Source of the DNA: Psychrobacillus sp. FSL K6-4046
GTDB lineage: Bacteria; Bacillota; Bacilli; Bacillales_A; Planococcaceae
Assembly (NCBI RefSeq): GCF_038624605.1
Contig: NZ_CP152020.1
Coordinates: 3,465,312-3,529,311, forward strand
Direction: 5' to 3'
Length of the DNA stretch: 64,000 bases
Shown here piece after piece: positions 6,892 through 15,597 of the stretch (positions within the stretch are counted from its first letter, which is position 1; each line of letters begins with the position of its first letter). The translations under genes and the position numbers were made by a program. The notes beneath the pieces were generated by a model. The model was not told the origin of the DNA. It saw nothing but the letters and a program-made list of their open reading frames with translations, and did not search any database.

Positions 6892-8000
6892 TATCTTTTT
6901 GTCTTTGCATAAATACAAGTATCTCTTAATCTCTTACCATCAGCAGATAAGGAATCATGGTGAAGAGTCCCTTCTAGTGTATAATTTAATCTTTCCGCAA
7001 CTGAACGACTTCTTACATTTTCACTGTCACAACGGATTTCAACTCGATTAGCTTTTAACTCCTCAAAGGCAAACGTAGTAATACGTTCAACTGCTTCAGT
7101 CATCAAGCCCTTACCTTCAAATTTACTATCAATCCAATAGCCAATCTCAAACTTTCTAACATCCCAATCAATTCGATGAAGTCCAGAACACCCGACGAAT
7201 TCTCCTGTTTCCTTTAAAAACAAATGCAGTCGAAGATCCTTGCGAGTGATAAAATCTGCTACTGCCTGTCGAAGATTTTGAACTCTTTGCTCAAGCGACT
7301 CCTTTTCTTGCGCCCAAGGCATCCAGTCCTTTAATGCATGCTGGGAAGCTAGCACTGCTTTTTGAACTGCCTCTGCATCCGCGACTTTAGGTGCTCGGAT
7401 GATTAATCTTTCCGTATAAAATTCTTCTGGGAAGACCAATTCTTCTTTTACCTTTTCGATAATATGAAAGTCATCGTCCCACTTTACTGGAGTCGAAGTT
7501 CCTTTTATAAAATCGTCTCTCGTCATTCCGTATGTAACTGCATCATAGTACGATCCTTCTTTAGGTGAAAACCATGCCTGACGCAGCTGTGCTTCTTTAA
7601 CAAAGCCTGCACGCTCAAACGTTTTTCTCATAGCAAAATTGTCTTGGCGCGTATGACCCTCTAAGCGAATTTTCCCTTCTGGAAGATTAAATACATATTC
7701 AGTAATCTTTTTTAAAGCAAGTGGCCCATATCCTCTTCCTCTGGCTTCATCCGCTATTCTTAAGTCAAAGAGAGGAATTTCATCCTGTAAATCATAGATT
7801 TTTACAATTCCAACTTTTTCATCTTGATCGTTCTCCACCCAAAAAGTTTTTACTTCATCAGATTGATATCCACCCTCTTCAATTGTCTTTTCAATCAACT
7901 CTCGTACAGGATGAGAATTCCCATGATATGGCCATGTATTCGTTGTCATAAAATGTATCAGTTGCTCTTGCTCTTCCATCGTCCATTCTGTAAGCTTCAT
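6891..8000 (-). CDS. Two-domain GNAT acetyltransferase (tandem fusion)
   Basis: 369 residues made of two acetyltransferase domains. The N-terminal one spans about 1-165, with 'RGRGYG' at 88-93 as the acetyl-CoA loop. The C-terminal one (about 190-369) resembles RimJ/RimL-type proteins: 'TERLIIRAPKVADAE' start, 'FEGKGLMTEAV' loop, and 'CDSENVRSRSVAERLNY'. RimJ-like domains acetylate protein N-termini or small molecules; the substrates here are unknown. GGAGGG precedes the ATG at 8 bases. The gene's stop abuts the IS target repeat. A fusion of two complete GNAT modules is uncommon, though it need not be unique. The family is certain, the function open. Confidence 0.85.
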   Translation of the reverse strand: MKLTEWTMEEQEQLIHFMTTNTWPYHGNSHPVRELIEKTIEEGGYQSDEVKTFWVENDQDEKVGIVKIYDLQDEIPLFDLRIADEARGRGYGPLALKKITEYVFNLPEGKIRLEGHTRQDNFAMRKTFERAGFVKEAQLRQAWFSPKEGSYYDAVTYGMTRDDFIKGTSTPVKWDDDFHIIEKVKEELVFPEEFYTERLIIRAPKVADAEAVQKAVLASQHALKDWMPWAQEKESLEQRVQNLRQAVADFITRKDLRLHLFLKETGEFVGCSGLHRIDWDVRKFEIGYWIDSKFEGKGLMTEAVERITTFAFEELKANRVEIRCDSENVRSRSVAERLNYTLEGTLHHDSLSADGKRLRDTCIYAKTKR

Positions 8001-8078
8001 ATTGATAACCCTCCAAACCTAGTAATAATATATCTCGTCCTCTTTTAAACAATGAAATTTATATATTTTAAAAAATAA

Positions 8079-8142
8079 AGTAGAATTGACTTTCGGCCTC
8101 GGTGGACGCTTTCCGCATGAGTGAGCGATAAGCGAGCACCAA
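8079..8142 (+). repeat. Family-1 GC-rich repeat, truncated
   Basis: About 64 bp starting AGTAGAATTGACTTTCGGC and containing GGTGGACGCTTTCCGC and GTGAGCGATAAGC, close to the 5' half of the copy at 4197-4255. The 3' half is missing. It sits between the double-GNAT and cadA genes. Confidence 0.65.
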
Positions 8143-8165
8143 AGAGCCTATTTGTACTGTCTTAT

Positions 8166-10292
8166 TTACTTCTTTGCTTCTTCAAGCTCTTTTCCATTGC
8201 TAAACTTATTTAATAATCGTAAAGAGTTTAAGACTACTAGCAATGTAGCCCCCATATCTGCAAATATGGCAATCCATAGCGTTAACCAACCAGGAATAAT
8301 AAGAAGAAGAGCTATAATCTTTAACCCTAATGCAAACATAATATTTTCTTTAATAATATGCAATGCTTTTCTACTCAAGCTAATAGTATAAGGTAATTTT
8401 TCTAAGTCATCGGCCATTAAGGCAACGTCCGCCGTTTCCAACGCAGCGTCCGTTCCTGCTCCACCCATAGCTATGCCGACATTGGCAGCGGCTAGAGCAG
8501 GGGAATCATTTACTCCATCTCCAATCATAGCAACTGCTCCATACTTTTCTTTTAATCTCTCAATAGCCATTAGTTTTTGATCAGGCATTAACCCTGCATT
8601 CACATCGGTTATACCCAGTTGAGCAGCAATAGCATTTGCCGTATTTGGATCGTCACCAGTTAGCATAACAGTATGCTTTATCCCAATGTCCTTTAAATCT
8701 TGTAACACCTTACTGCTGGTAGAACGTATTGGGTCTGCAATGGCAACGAAGCCTCTATAAGTCCCTTCCTCTGTTGCAAGGATTACCGTATTTCCTTCCA
8801 TTTGAAGTTTCTCAACCTTTCGAAGAACATCCTCTGAAATTAAACTTATCGTTTTTATCCAAGCAACGCTACCTACTGACCATTTTATACCATTTACGAC
8901 TGCTTCCGCACCTTTCCCTGTTAGCGATTTAAATTCGTCCACTTCAATTGGATGGATACTGTTATTAGCACCATACTCCACAATGGCTTTAGCTAGTGGG
9001 TGTTGAGAGTACGCTTCAATAGACATTATATTTTGGATAAAATCCTTTGAAGAGGCTGCTTCCACATATGTTACTTCTGGATAGCCTTTCGTAAGAGTAC
9101 CCGTTTTATCGAATGCAATTGCCTCGATTCGTCCAATCTCCTCTAAATGAACCCCACCCTTTATCAACACGCCATGCTTTGCCGCATTTCCAATTGCTGT
9201 AACAATTGCTACTGGCGTTGATACTACTAAGGCACAAGGACAGCCTACAACTAAAACAGCAAGACCTTGGTAAATCCACAGCTTCCAGTCGCCACCTAGA
9301 AGTGGAGGAATAATCGCCACCAAAAATGCGATACCAATTATCGCAGGGGTGTAGTACTTTGCAAACTTATCTACAAAACGTTGAGAAGGAGCTTTTTCTG
9401 CTTGCGCTTCTTCCACTAAATGAATAATTTTGGCTATGGTGGTATCTTCTACACGTTTCGTTACTTCGATTTCTAATGAGCCCTCTTCATTTAGCGTACC
9501 TGCAAAAACATCTTCCCCTTTTGTTTTGACTACAGGAACAGATTCCCCCGTAATGGATGCCTGGTTTACTGTTGAGCTTCCTTTTAATACAATCCCGTCC
9601 ATTGCAATTTTTTGTCCGGGTTTCACGATCAGCACATCACCAATTTGTATAAACTCGGTATCTAATTCGATTAACTCATTGTTCCGACGTACAATTGCTG
9701 TCGGTGGAGCGATATCCATTAATTCACTAATCGATTGCCTAGCCTTATTCATGGAATATGCCTCTAAAGCTTCACTTAACGCAAACAAGAAGACAACAAC
9801 CGCTCCCTCGCGCCATTCCCCAATGATGGCAGCACCAATTATTGCAATTGTCATTAGTGTCTTCATATCGAAGTAAAAGCGTGTTAAGTTGATAAACCCT
9901 CCCTTAAATAAGTCAAATCCACCGATTGCGATGGATAATACAAATAAGGAAAGAGCTACAGGATGAGATTCCTCATAAACAAAAGAAGCAACGACTCCTC
10001 CTATTAAAAAAATTAAAGATATCAATGTTACAACATTCTCTTTACGTTTTAAAAAAGGGGTCTTTTCTATTTTTCGTTGCGAAACAGGTACAACCTTGAT
10101 GCCATCAAATGCACCAGCCTTTTCTATTTCCTCGACAGTTACGTCACCTATGACAGAAACTTTAGCTGCTCCAAAGTTAACGGTTGCTTCCTGTACAGTT
10201 GGAAGACTTTTTATATTATTTTCAAACTTCCTCGCACAATTGGCGCAGGATAAGTTTTCTAAACGATATTCCTTTTTTTCTACGTTATTCAT
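8166..10292 (-). CDS. cadA: Cadmium/zinc-translocating P1B-type ATPase CadA
   Basis: 708 residues. One heavy-metal-associated domain with CxxC (C16, C19) is followed by about eight membrane segments, the CPC ion-binding motif (351-353), the phosphorylation motif DKTGT (D395), an HP motif ('SQHPLA', about 430) and GDGVND near 600. The set identifies a P1B-2 Cd(II)/Zn(II)/Pb(II) exporter in the cytoplasmic membrane. Its ATG overlaps the cadC stop by four bases (ATGA), so translation is probably coupled. Expression should be released by metal-bound CadC. Length matches S. aureus and B. subtilis CadA. No truncation is seen. Confidence 0.95.
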   Translation of the reverse strand: MNNVEKKEYRLENLSCANCARKFENNIKSLPTVQEATVNFGAAKVSVIGDVTVEEIEKAGAFDGIKVVPVSQRKIEKTPFLKRKENVVTLISLIFLIGGVVASFVYEESHPVALSLFVLSIAIGGFDLFKGGFINLTRFYFDMKTLMTIAIIGAAIIGEWREGAVVVFLFALSEALEAYSMNKARQSISELMDIAPPTAIVRRNNELIELDTEFIQIGDVLIVKPGQKIAMDGIVLKGSSTVNQASITGESVPVVKTKGEDVFAGTLNEEGSLEIEVTKRVEDTTIAKIIHLVEEAQAEKAPSQRFVDKFAKYYTPAIIGIAFLVAIIPPLLGGDWKLWIYQGLAVLVVGCPCALVVSTPVAIVTAIGNAAKHGVLIKGGVHLEEIGRIEAIAFDKTGTLTKGYPEVTYVEAASSKDFIQNIMSIEAYSQHPLAKAIVEYGANNSIHPIEVDEFKSLTGKGAEAVVNGIKWSVGSVAWIKTISLISEDVLRKVEKLQMEGNTVILATEEGTYRGFVAIADPIRSTSSKVLQDLKDIGIKHTVMLTGDDPNTANAIAAQLGITDVNAGLMPDQKLMAIERLKEKYGAVAMIGDGVNDSPALAAANVGIAMGGAGTDAALETADVALMADDLEKLPYTISLSRKALHIIKENIMFALGLKIIALLLIIPGWLTLWIAIFADMGATLLVVLNSLRLLNKFSNGKELEEAKK

Positions 10293-10648
10293 GTTCCCAC
10301 CTCTTCTAGAGAATGCTCATATGCGATCTTAACAAGCTCATTAACATGATCATCTGCTAAAGAGTAATAAACGAGTTTTCCCTTACGTCGAGATTTCGCT
10401 AAAGACAAGTCCTTAAGAAAACGAAGATGATGGGATGCAGTTGCCACTGATGAGCCAATTATTTCGCTTACGTCACAAACACATAACTCCTCTTCAACCG
10501 TTAAGGCATAGGCAATTTTAAGTCTTGTTTCGTCCGCTAATGCTTTAAAAAGCATGACTAACTTTGTTAAATCTGGAATCTGTTGTTTTACCTCTTCTAC
10601 TATTGTTTCATTAACTTTTGTTACTTCACATACATCATTAGACTGCAT
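10289..10648 (-). CDS. cadC: CadC, ArsR/SmtB-family metal-responsive repressor
   Basis: 119 residues with a winged helix-turn-helix ('SSVATASHHLRFLKDL' as recognition region). Metal-site residues resemble S. aureus CadC: C7 near the N-terminus and C56-V-C58 in the alpha-3 region. The usual second N-terminal cysteine (C11 in S. aureus) is lysine here, so the sensing site may be three-coordinate. The alpha-5 site pattern D-x-H ... H-x-x-E is present near residues 98-115. It is first gene of a cadC-cadA operon with ATGA overlap. GAGGTG precedes the ATG. Operators flank its promoter (10662-10743). Confidence 0.93.
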   Translation of the reverse strand: MQSNDVCEVTKVNETIVEEVKQQIPDLTKLVMLFKALADETRLKIAYALTVEEELCVCDVSEIIGSSVATASHHLRFLKDLSLAKSRRKGKLVYYSLADDHVNELVKIAYEHSLEEVGT

Positions 10649-10661
10649 TTGAGCACCTCAT

Positions 10662-10743
10662 TCAAATAGTTGTTTGATTGTTCCTCTATTATATGTTCGG
10701 ATAATTCTAAAATCAACCATCATTCAAATATATATTTGAATGA
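10662..10743 (-). promoter_or_regulatory. cadCA promoter with two CadC-type operators
   Basis: On the minus strand TTGATT (10711-10716), a 17-bp spacer and TATAAT (10688-10693) form a near-consensus promoter. Directly upstream of the -35 is a perfect 24-bp palindrome (10720-10743) with TCAAATA/TATTTGA half-sites, as in cad operators. A second, imperfect site TCAAATAGTTGTTTGA (10662-10677) lies between the start point and the cadC ribosome binding site. Confidence 0.85.
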
Positions 10744-10770
10744 ATAAATGTTTTGTTCCACAATGACAAA

Positions 10771-10895
10771 CAAGAAAAGCGCAACCGCCTATCTCTGCCC
10801 CGACAGCCAAATGGAGAAAAGCGAGGAGGCAGTTCCTCAGCCACCGGAGCTTTTATCCATTTGACCCCGAGGGGCAAGGCGGTGGAGCTAGACAT
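10771..10895 (+). repeat. Family-2 foldback repeat
   Basis: The 10649-11067 interval has the cad operators, this element and a terminator, and no gene. The element folds back on itself: AAAAGCGCAACCGCC..GCCCCGACAGCCAAATGG pairs with CCATTTGACCCCGAGGGGCAAGGCGG at its other end. Short open frames inside it on both strands are by-products. Confidence 0.8.
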
Positions 10896-10941
10896 CAATT
10901 TATCCACAGGTTTAGAACTTTATAGTTTCCTAAACAACTAA

Positions 10942-10978
10942 AAAGGCACTTTTGTTCAAATTGAACAGAAGTGCCTTC
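10942..10978 (-). terminator. Terminator of the penicillin-acylase gene
   Basis: Stem AAGGCACTTTTGTTC/GAACAGAAGTGCCTT with a short AAATT loop. The minus strand runs into TTTTTAG. Sequence is similar to the hairpin at 36187-36230. Confidence 0.75.
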
Positions 10979-11067
10979 TAATTGTCTGGATAACCACATA
11001 CGTTCGAGTTTCCAAACCCTTAATAAAATTACTAGATTTCATTTGACGACGCTCTTACTTCATTTCT

Positions 11068-13425
11068 TTAATCTGCCTTTAATATTAATTCAAAGCCATC
11101 CTTTATGTCGCCGTTAATCACCGTAGTGTGATAATTACCATTCGCCCAATCTCTTACCTGGCTATGGTACCACTCTGATTTAATGTGTCCACTTTGCCCT
11201 GGCCCTACAATGTGATAGGCCTTGGAGAGATCAGCTAAATCAGCTACAAATCTCCAGGATGCACCGTGATTTACGCTTCCGTCTTCTTTATAACCTGCTG
11301 CTTGAACGGTAATGTTAGATCCACCTATTGGTACTGGTTTAGGGTTTAAAAAGTAACCAAGTATAGGAGAGGCACCTGAAATTGGATGATCAAACGTTAA
11401 TTGATGATAGTCTCCCCATTTCCATTTGGCTTCGTTTTTCCCAAAATCCTCTTTAATTTCATTTATTGCAATTGTGAAAGAATCGTAGACCCACTTATCT
11501 ACTCCACCGTACTCCTCTAACCAAGCACTTGCTTCGCTTTTATACCCTTTCCGTAATAATTGATCTGAAATATTGCCCTTTCCAGGTAACATGGCATAAA
11601 CGTCCTCAGGCATTTGCTCCTTAAACATTGTTTTTGGAAGCTGCTTCATCCATTTATGAAAAACTAATGGTGCTGACTGATCTTTATCATCAACATGATC
11701 CCATTTCTTTAACACATTTAGAACTTCATTATATTTATCATCGCTATCTTGCTTTTCTACCGACTCTACCATGGAAGCTAAAAATTCACGCGCATATAAA
11801 TTTTTTTGATCCATCTGTAGTGTCATCATATCTTCCTTAGTTAACTCACTTTTACTTGCCAACACTTCAGCAATTCTTTCGTAACGATAAGATTGCGCCC
11901 AAAAATCAGTTATATGGTATAAATAGGACTCATCGACAACCTCATTATTTGCTGTTGCAATAAAACCTTCTTCAGGATTAACAACCTTAGGCAGTTCTGT
12001 ATAAGGTACATAACCAGTCCAGCCAAATTCGTTAGAATCGCCCGGAACCGGAAGCTGTCCATCACCTGTTTTACGGACCGGTATCCTACCATTAGCTTTA
12101 TAAGCGATTGTCCCATCCTTTGCGGCAAATACAAAGTTTTGTGCTGGAGCATGAAAGTCCTCTAAAGCACTCTCAAACTCCTCCCAACTAGAGGACTTAT
12201 TCATTTTTAATATAGCCTGTAATTCTAAAGTAGGCTCTAACGCTGTCCACTGCATAGAAAATAATGCAGAAGGATCCTCTTCCTTGAAAAGCACATCAGA
12301 AATAATTGGTCCATGGCGTGTCACCAACACCTCAAATGGCACGTCCTCTTCTCCCTTTACTTTGATATTCGTTTTACGAATAGCTGCCTGTTCCCATTTA
12401 CCCTCATACATAAATTTCGTGCGATCATCTGGGTTTGGTGTTTCAATATATAAGTCCTGTACATCGGGCCCAACATTTGTTACTCCCCATGCCACTTCTT
12501 CGTTATGTCCTAAAATAATACCAGGTATTCCGGCGAATATTACACCACTTACATTTTGACTCGGTGACTCTAAATGCATTTGATACCAAATCGACGGGGT
12601 GCTTAAACCCAAATGTGGATCATCTGCCAGAAGCGGCATTCCACTAGCAGTCTTTTCTCCAATAACAACCCAGTTATTACTTCCATTAAATTCATTAGGT
12701 AGAATAGCTGCATCAAATCTACCACTAACAGCAACTGGATTACTTAAATTTGCCTCAATAATAGAAGGTGCATCCTCTGGATAAGTGATAAATAGTTCTT
12801 CCGCCTTTTCTTGCTCAAACTCATTAATTGCCCAATGGCGAAGTGCTAGGCTTGACCAATTTCCACCTAAATCATATGCCATAAATTTACCGACAGCCAA
12901 AGAGTCAATTGGAGACCATTCTCTCGGTTCATAGCCTAATAGTTTAAATTCATAACTGAGCTTTCCCTCTTCTATAGCATAATCAATGAATTCATTTACC
13001 CCTTCTGTATACCACTTCAAAACCTGCTTTGCTTCGTCACTATAGCCGGCGTAGGATTTCTCAGCTGCATCTCGAAGGCTAAAGGTTAAAAAGAATTTAT
13101 CTGTATCTAATGCCCCTTTACCAACTACCTCTGCTAGTTGGCCGCTCGCCTGCCTCCTAGCTAAATCCATCTGAAATAAACGATCCTGTGCTTGCACAAA
13201 TCCTTGAGCACGATAAAGATCTTCATCACTCTGAGCTTTAATATGAGGAACCCCATCCTGATCCCGTACAACCTGAACGTCTTCATTCAATACTTTTACT
13301 GCCAGCTCTCCTCGAATAATAGGCTTAGTGTTAGACAAAAAAACATTTAAGCCTACTACAACCACAATTACAATAGCCACTAGTATTCCTAATATCCAAA
13401 GAAGTACCTTCCTGCCTTTCTTCAA
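11068..13425 (-). CDS. Penicillin acylase-family Ntn hydrolase, membrane-anchored
   Basis: 785 residues (S45 family). A basic start and hydrophobic segment (about 6-30) act as signal anchor or signal peptide. The alpha-subunit region ends at the autoprocessing site GSNNW, with the predicted nucleophile S249. The beta subunit follows, with 'DDPHLGLSTPSIWYQMHL', typical of penicillin G, cephalosporin and acyl-homoserine-lactone acylases. Maturation would cut before S249 and release the precursor spacer. The enzyme hydrolyses amide-linked acyl groups outside the membrane; the substrate is not predictable from sequence. A TTG start is used, preceded by AAAGGGGG. It is a single-gene unit by the flanking terminators. 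Confidence 0.9.
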   Translation of the reverse strand: MKKGRKVLLWILGILVAIVIVVVVGLNVFLSNTKPIIRGELAVKVLNEDVQVVRDQDGVPHIKAQSDEDLYRAQGFVQAQDRLFQMDLARRQASGQLAEVVGKGALDTDKFFLTFSLRDAAEKSYAGYSDEAKQVLKWYTEGVNEFIDYAIEEGKLSYEFKLLGYEPREWSPIDSLAVGKFMAYDLGGNWSSLALRHWAINEFEQEKAEELFITYPEDAPSIIEANLSNPVAVSGRFDAAILPNEFNGSNNWVVIGEKTASGMPLLADDPHLGLSTPSIWYQMHLESPSQNVSGVIFAGIPGIILGHNEEVAWGVTNVGPDVQDLYIETPNPDDRTKFMYEGKWEQAAIRKTNIKVKGEEDVPFEVLVTRHGPIISDVLFKEEDPSALFSMQWTALEPTLELQAILKMNKSSSWEEFESALEDFHAPAQNFVFAAKDGTIAYKANGRIPVRKTGDGQLPVPGDSNEFGWTGYVPYTELPKVVNPEEGFIATANNEVVDESYLYHITDFWAQSYRYERIAEVLASKSELTKEDMMTLQMDQKNLYAREFLASMVESVEKQDSDDKYNEVLNVLKKWDHVDDKDQSAPLVFHKWMKQLPKTMFKEQMPEDVYAMLPGKGNISDQLLRKGYKSEASAWLEEYGGVDKWVYDSFTIAINEIKEDFGKNEAKWKWGDYHQLTFDHPISGASPILGYFLNPKPVPIGGSNITVQAAGYKEDGSVNHGASWRFVADLADLSKAYHIVGPGQSGHIKSEWYHSQVRDWANGNYHTTVINGDIKDGFELILKAD

Positions 13426-13528
13426 ATAATTACCCCCTTTGTATTTCTATGTCATAATTCGACAAAACAAGGTAAACCCCTGCCCATCATTTTAAATTTC
13501 TTGGAATAGAGCCTGATACTTGAAGATA

Positions 13529-13560
13529 AAAAAAGCCCCATGAATAATGTATATTCATAG
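13529..13560 (-). terminator. Terminator of murB
   Basis: On the minus strand CCTATGAATA pairs with TATTCATGGG around a 5-nt loop and is followed by GCTTTTTTT. It begins 14 bp after the murB stop. Confidence 0.7.
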
Positions 13561-13573
13561 GACTAGATTTATA

Positions 13574-14491
13574 TTATTTACTATTTTCCCCAACTATTTT
13601 AACTTCTAGTTCTAACTCAACCCCGAAGTTATCATGCACTGCTTTTTTCACCATTTCAATTGTATTTATATAATCTGTAGCAGTTGCATTATTCTTATTG
13701 ACGATAAAACCTGCATGTTTAGTAGATACCTCTGCTCCACCAAAGCCCTTCCCTTGTAAACCACTATCCTGGATTAGCTTACCAGCAAAGTATCCAGGCG
13801 GTCGTTTAAACACACTTCCAGCAGAAGGATACTCTAATGGCTGCTTAGACTCTCGTTGGAAGGTTAAATCAGCAATTTTAGCATTTACTTCTTCTGGGTT
13901 TCCAGGCTTCAGCTCAAATTCAGCCGATAAGACATAGTAACCTTCTTTTGTAATTATGCTTTTACGATACTCTAACTCCAGCTCTTCCTTTGAAAGTACC
14001 AGTTTTTCACCTTCAGGAGTAAGAACAGTACACTGCAAAATTACATCCTTGATTTCTCCGCCATAAGCTCCTGCATTCATTGCCATTGCTCCACCAACTG
14101 TTCCAGGAATTCCACAAGCAAATTCCAAACCTGTCAACGATTCCTTTGCAGCGGCTTTGGAGACATCTATAATAGCAGCTCCACTTTCAGCATATACATG
14201 ATTACCTTCAATAACAATTTTATCTAGTTTCTCTAAGCAAAGAACAACGCCACGTACTCCACCGTCTCTGACAACCATATTAGAACCATTACCTAACAAT
14301 AACAGTGGGATATTGTTTTTATGAGTATAGTCAACTATAAAAGCTGCTTCTTGCTCGTTTTCAGGTGTAACAAATAAGTCAGCCATGCCACCCATGCGAG
14401 TCATCGTGTGTACATGAAGAGCTTCGTCTATTTTCACATTACTTGGATCTAGCTTTGTAATTAATTCTTTGTACCATACTTGTTTGTTCAA
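13574..14491 (-). CDS. murB: UDP-N-acetylenolpyruvoylglucosamine reductase MurB
   Basis: About 305 residues. An FAD-binding PCMH-type domain contains 'LLLGNGSNMVVRDGGVRG' (about 60-77) and 'GIPGTVGGAMAMNAGAYGGEI' (about 130-150). The C-terminal MurB domain holds the catalytic serine in 'YPSAGSVFKRP' and the final glutamate in 'ELEVKIVG'. It reduces the enolpyruvyl group to UDP-MurNAc in peptidoglycan synthesis, in the cytoplasm. The short type-II MurB form of Firmicutes is seen. AAAGGA lies nine bases before the TTG at 14489-14491; another TTG three codons earlier is in contact with that ribosome binding site and is less likely. It is monocistronic. Confidence 0.95.
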   Translation of the reverse strand: MNKQVWYKELITKLDPSNVKIDEALHVHTMTRMGGMADLFVTPENEQEAAFIVDYTHKNNIPLLLLGNGSNMVVRDGGVRGVVLCLEKLDKIVIEGNHVYAESGAAIIDVSKAAAKESLTGLEFACGIPGTVGGAMAMNAGAYGGEIKDVILQCTVLTPEGEKLVLSKEELELEYRKSIITKEGYYVLSAEFELKPGNPEEVNAKIADLTFQRESKQPLEYPSAGSVFKRPPGYFAGKLIQDSGLQGKGFGGAEVSTKHAGFIVNKNNATATDYINTIEMVKKAVHDNFGVELELEVKIVGENSK

Positions 14492-14567
14492 AAAAGACAA
14501 TCCTTTCTTCTTTAACCTATCACCTTACATACTATGCGTTTACCTATATAAACTTTCAAGTGTCTTA

Positions 14568-14873
14568 TTATAACCAATCCTTGGACCAGGTTTCAATCCC
14601 AGTTATAACTTCCTTAAGAGCCATACCTTTATCCGTTAAATTATACTCTACTCGAACTGGAACCTCAGAAAAAAGTGTTCTTTGAACAATCCCTTCTCTT
14701 TCCAATTCTTTTAATCGCTCGGACAACAAACGTCCACTTATAGGAAGAGAAGACTCTATCTCATTAAACCTCTTAGAACCGTCTAATAATTGATAAATAA
14801 TTAAAGTTGTCCATCTTTTACCTAACAATTCCATTGCCTTGGAAAGTCGCGGACATAATGATAATTCCTTCAT
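14568..14873 (-). CDS. HxlR-family transcriptional regulator
   Basis: 101 residues, a single winged-helix HxlR domain with the family's N-terminal cysteine (C6 in 'MKELSLCPRL'), 'LLGKRWTTLIIYQLLDGSKRF', and 'ISGRLLSERLKELEREGIV'. HxlR proteins such as YodB, CatR and HypR sense quinones, aldehydes or disulphide stress through this cysteine. The chosen ATG (14871-14873) follows AGAGGTGA; an upstream ATG six codons earlier lacks one. It is divergent from a YceI-family gene, with two inverted repeats across both promoters, so it probably represses itself and that neighbour. Confidence 0.9.
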   Translation of the reverse strand: MKELSLCPRLSKAMELLGKRWTTLIIYQLLDGSKRFNEIESSLPISGRLLSERLKELEREGIVQRTLFSEVPVRVEYNLTDKGMALKEVITGIETWSKDWL

Positions 14874-14896
14874 ATTAATCACCTCTATCACTAAGT

Positions 14897-14990
14897 ATTA
14901 TACGCCTGTTCATATTTTTTGTAAAACCAAAGTAATTAAATTACTTGACGTAATTATATTATTAATTTATAGTTACTTACATAAAGTAAC
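14897..14990. promoter_or_regulatory. Divergent HxlR/YceI promoters with two inverted-repeat operators
   Basis: Minus strand: TTTACA (14920-14925), 17 bp, TATAAT (14897-14902) for the regulator. Plus strand: TTGACG (14945-14950), 17 bp, TATAGT (14968-14973) for the YceI gene. Operator 1, AAGTAATT-A-AATTACTT (14930-14946), lies between the two -35 boxes and touches that of yceI. Operator 2, GTTACTT-N5-AAGTAAC (14972-14990), covers the yceI -10 and start point. The half-sites share AAGTAA/TTACTT. Confidence 0.85.
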
Positions 14991-15058
14991 CAAAAGTTAC
15001 TCTCAAACTATTACGTTTGAATTTGCTATTAAAAACAGAAATGTAGGAGGAAATGAAA

Positions 15059-15586
15059 ATGACAAAATTTAATTTGGACGCTGCACATTCTAGTATCGAT
15101 TTTTCTGTAAAACACATGATGGTATCTAAAGTAAAAGGTAGCTTTACTCACTTTACTGCTGATTTAGAGGGTACGGCCGAGGATTTAACTGGCGCATCTA
15201 TCACTTTTAATATTGATGTTAATTCAATCAATACGAACCACGAGGATCGTGATAATCACTTACGTGGCGAGGATTTCTTTGATGCAGAGAAATACCCATC
15301 TATAACATTTGAGGCTACTGAAATTCAAAACACTGACATAGGCGAATACGATGTAACTGGTAACTTAACTATTAAAGATGTAACTAAGCCTGTGACTTTT
15401 GAAGTGGAATACGGTGGTAAAGGTAAAAATCCTTGGGGACAGGAAGTAGTTGCTTTCTCAGCGGAGACTAAGGTAAATCGTAAAGAGTTTGGCTTAGTTT
15501 GGAACCAGGCACTTGAAACAGGCGGCGTGTTAGTCGGCGAAGATATCAAAATTTCAGTAGAGTTAGAGCTAAATCCTGCTGAATAA
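15059..15586 (+). CDS. YceI-family lipocalin-like protein
   Basis: 175 residues, a full YceI domain: 'LDAAHSSIDFSVKHMMVSKVKGSF' at the start and 'HLRGEDFFDAEKYPSITFEAT' centrally, ending in the 'GEDIKISVELEL' strand. YceI proteins are beta-barrels that bind long isoprenoid or amphiphilic molecules. No signal peptide is visible, so this one is probably cytoplasmic, as usual in Firmicutes. AGGAGG (15045-15050) is eight bases before the ATG at 15059; the ATG at 15053 is too close. Control by the divergent HxlR regulator is likely. A strong terminator follows. Confidence 0.92.
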   Translation: MTKFNLDAAHSSIDFSVKHMMVSKVKGSFTHFTADLEGTAEDLTGASITFNIDVNSINTNHEDRDNHLRGEDFFDAEKYPSITFEATEIQNTDIGEYDVTGNLTIKDVTKPVTFEVEYGGKGKNPWGQEVVAFSAETKVNRKEFGLVWNQALETGGVLVGEDIKISVELELNPAE

Positions 15587-15597
15587 CTTTTAATATT

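Noticed and set aside
10713-10941. Overlapping short frames on both strands upstream of cadC
   Set aside because: They read through the palindromic family-2 repeat, which gives open frames on both strands by symmetry.
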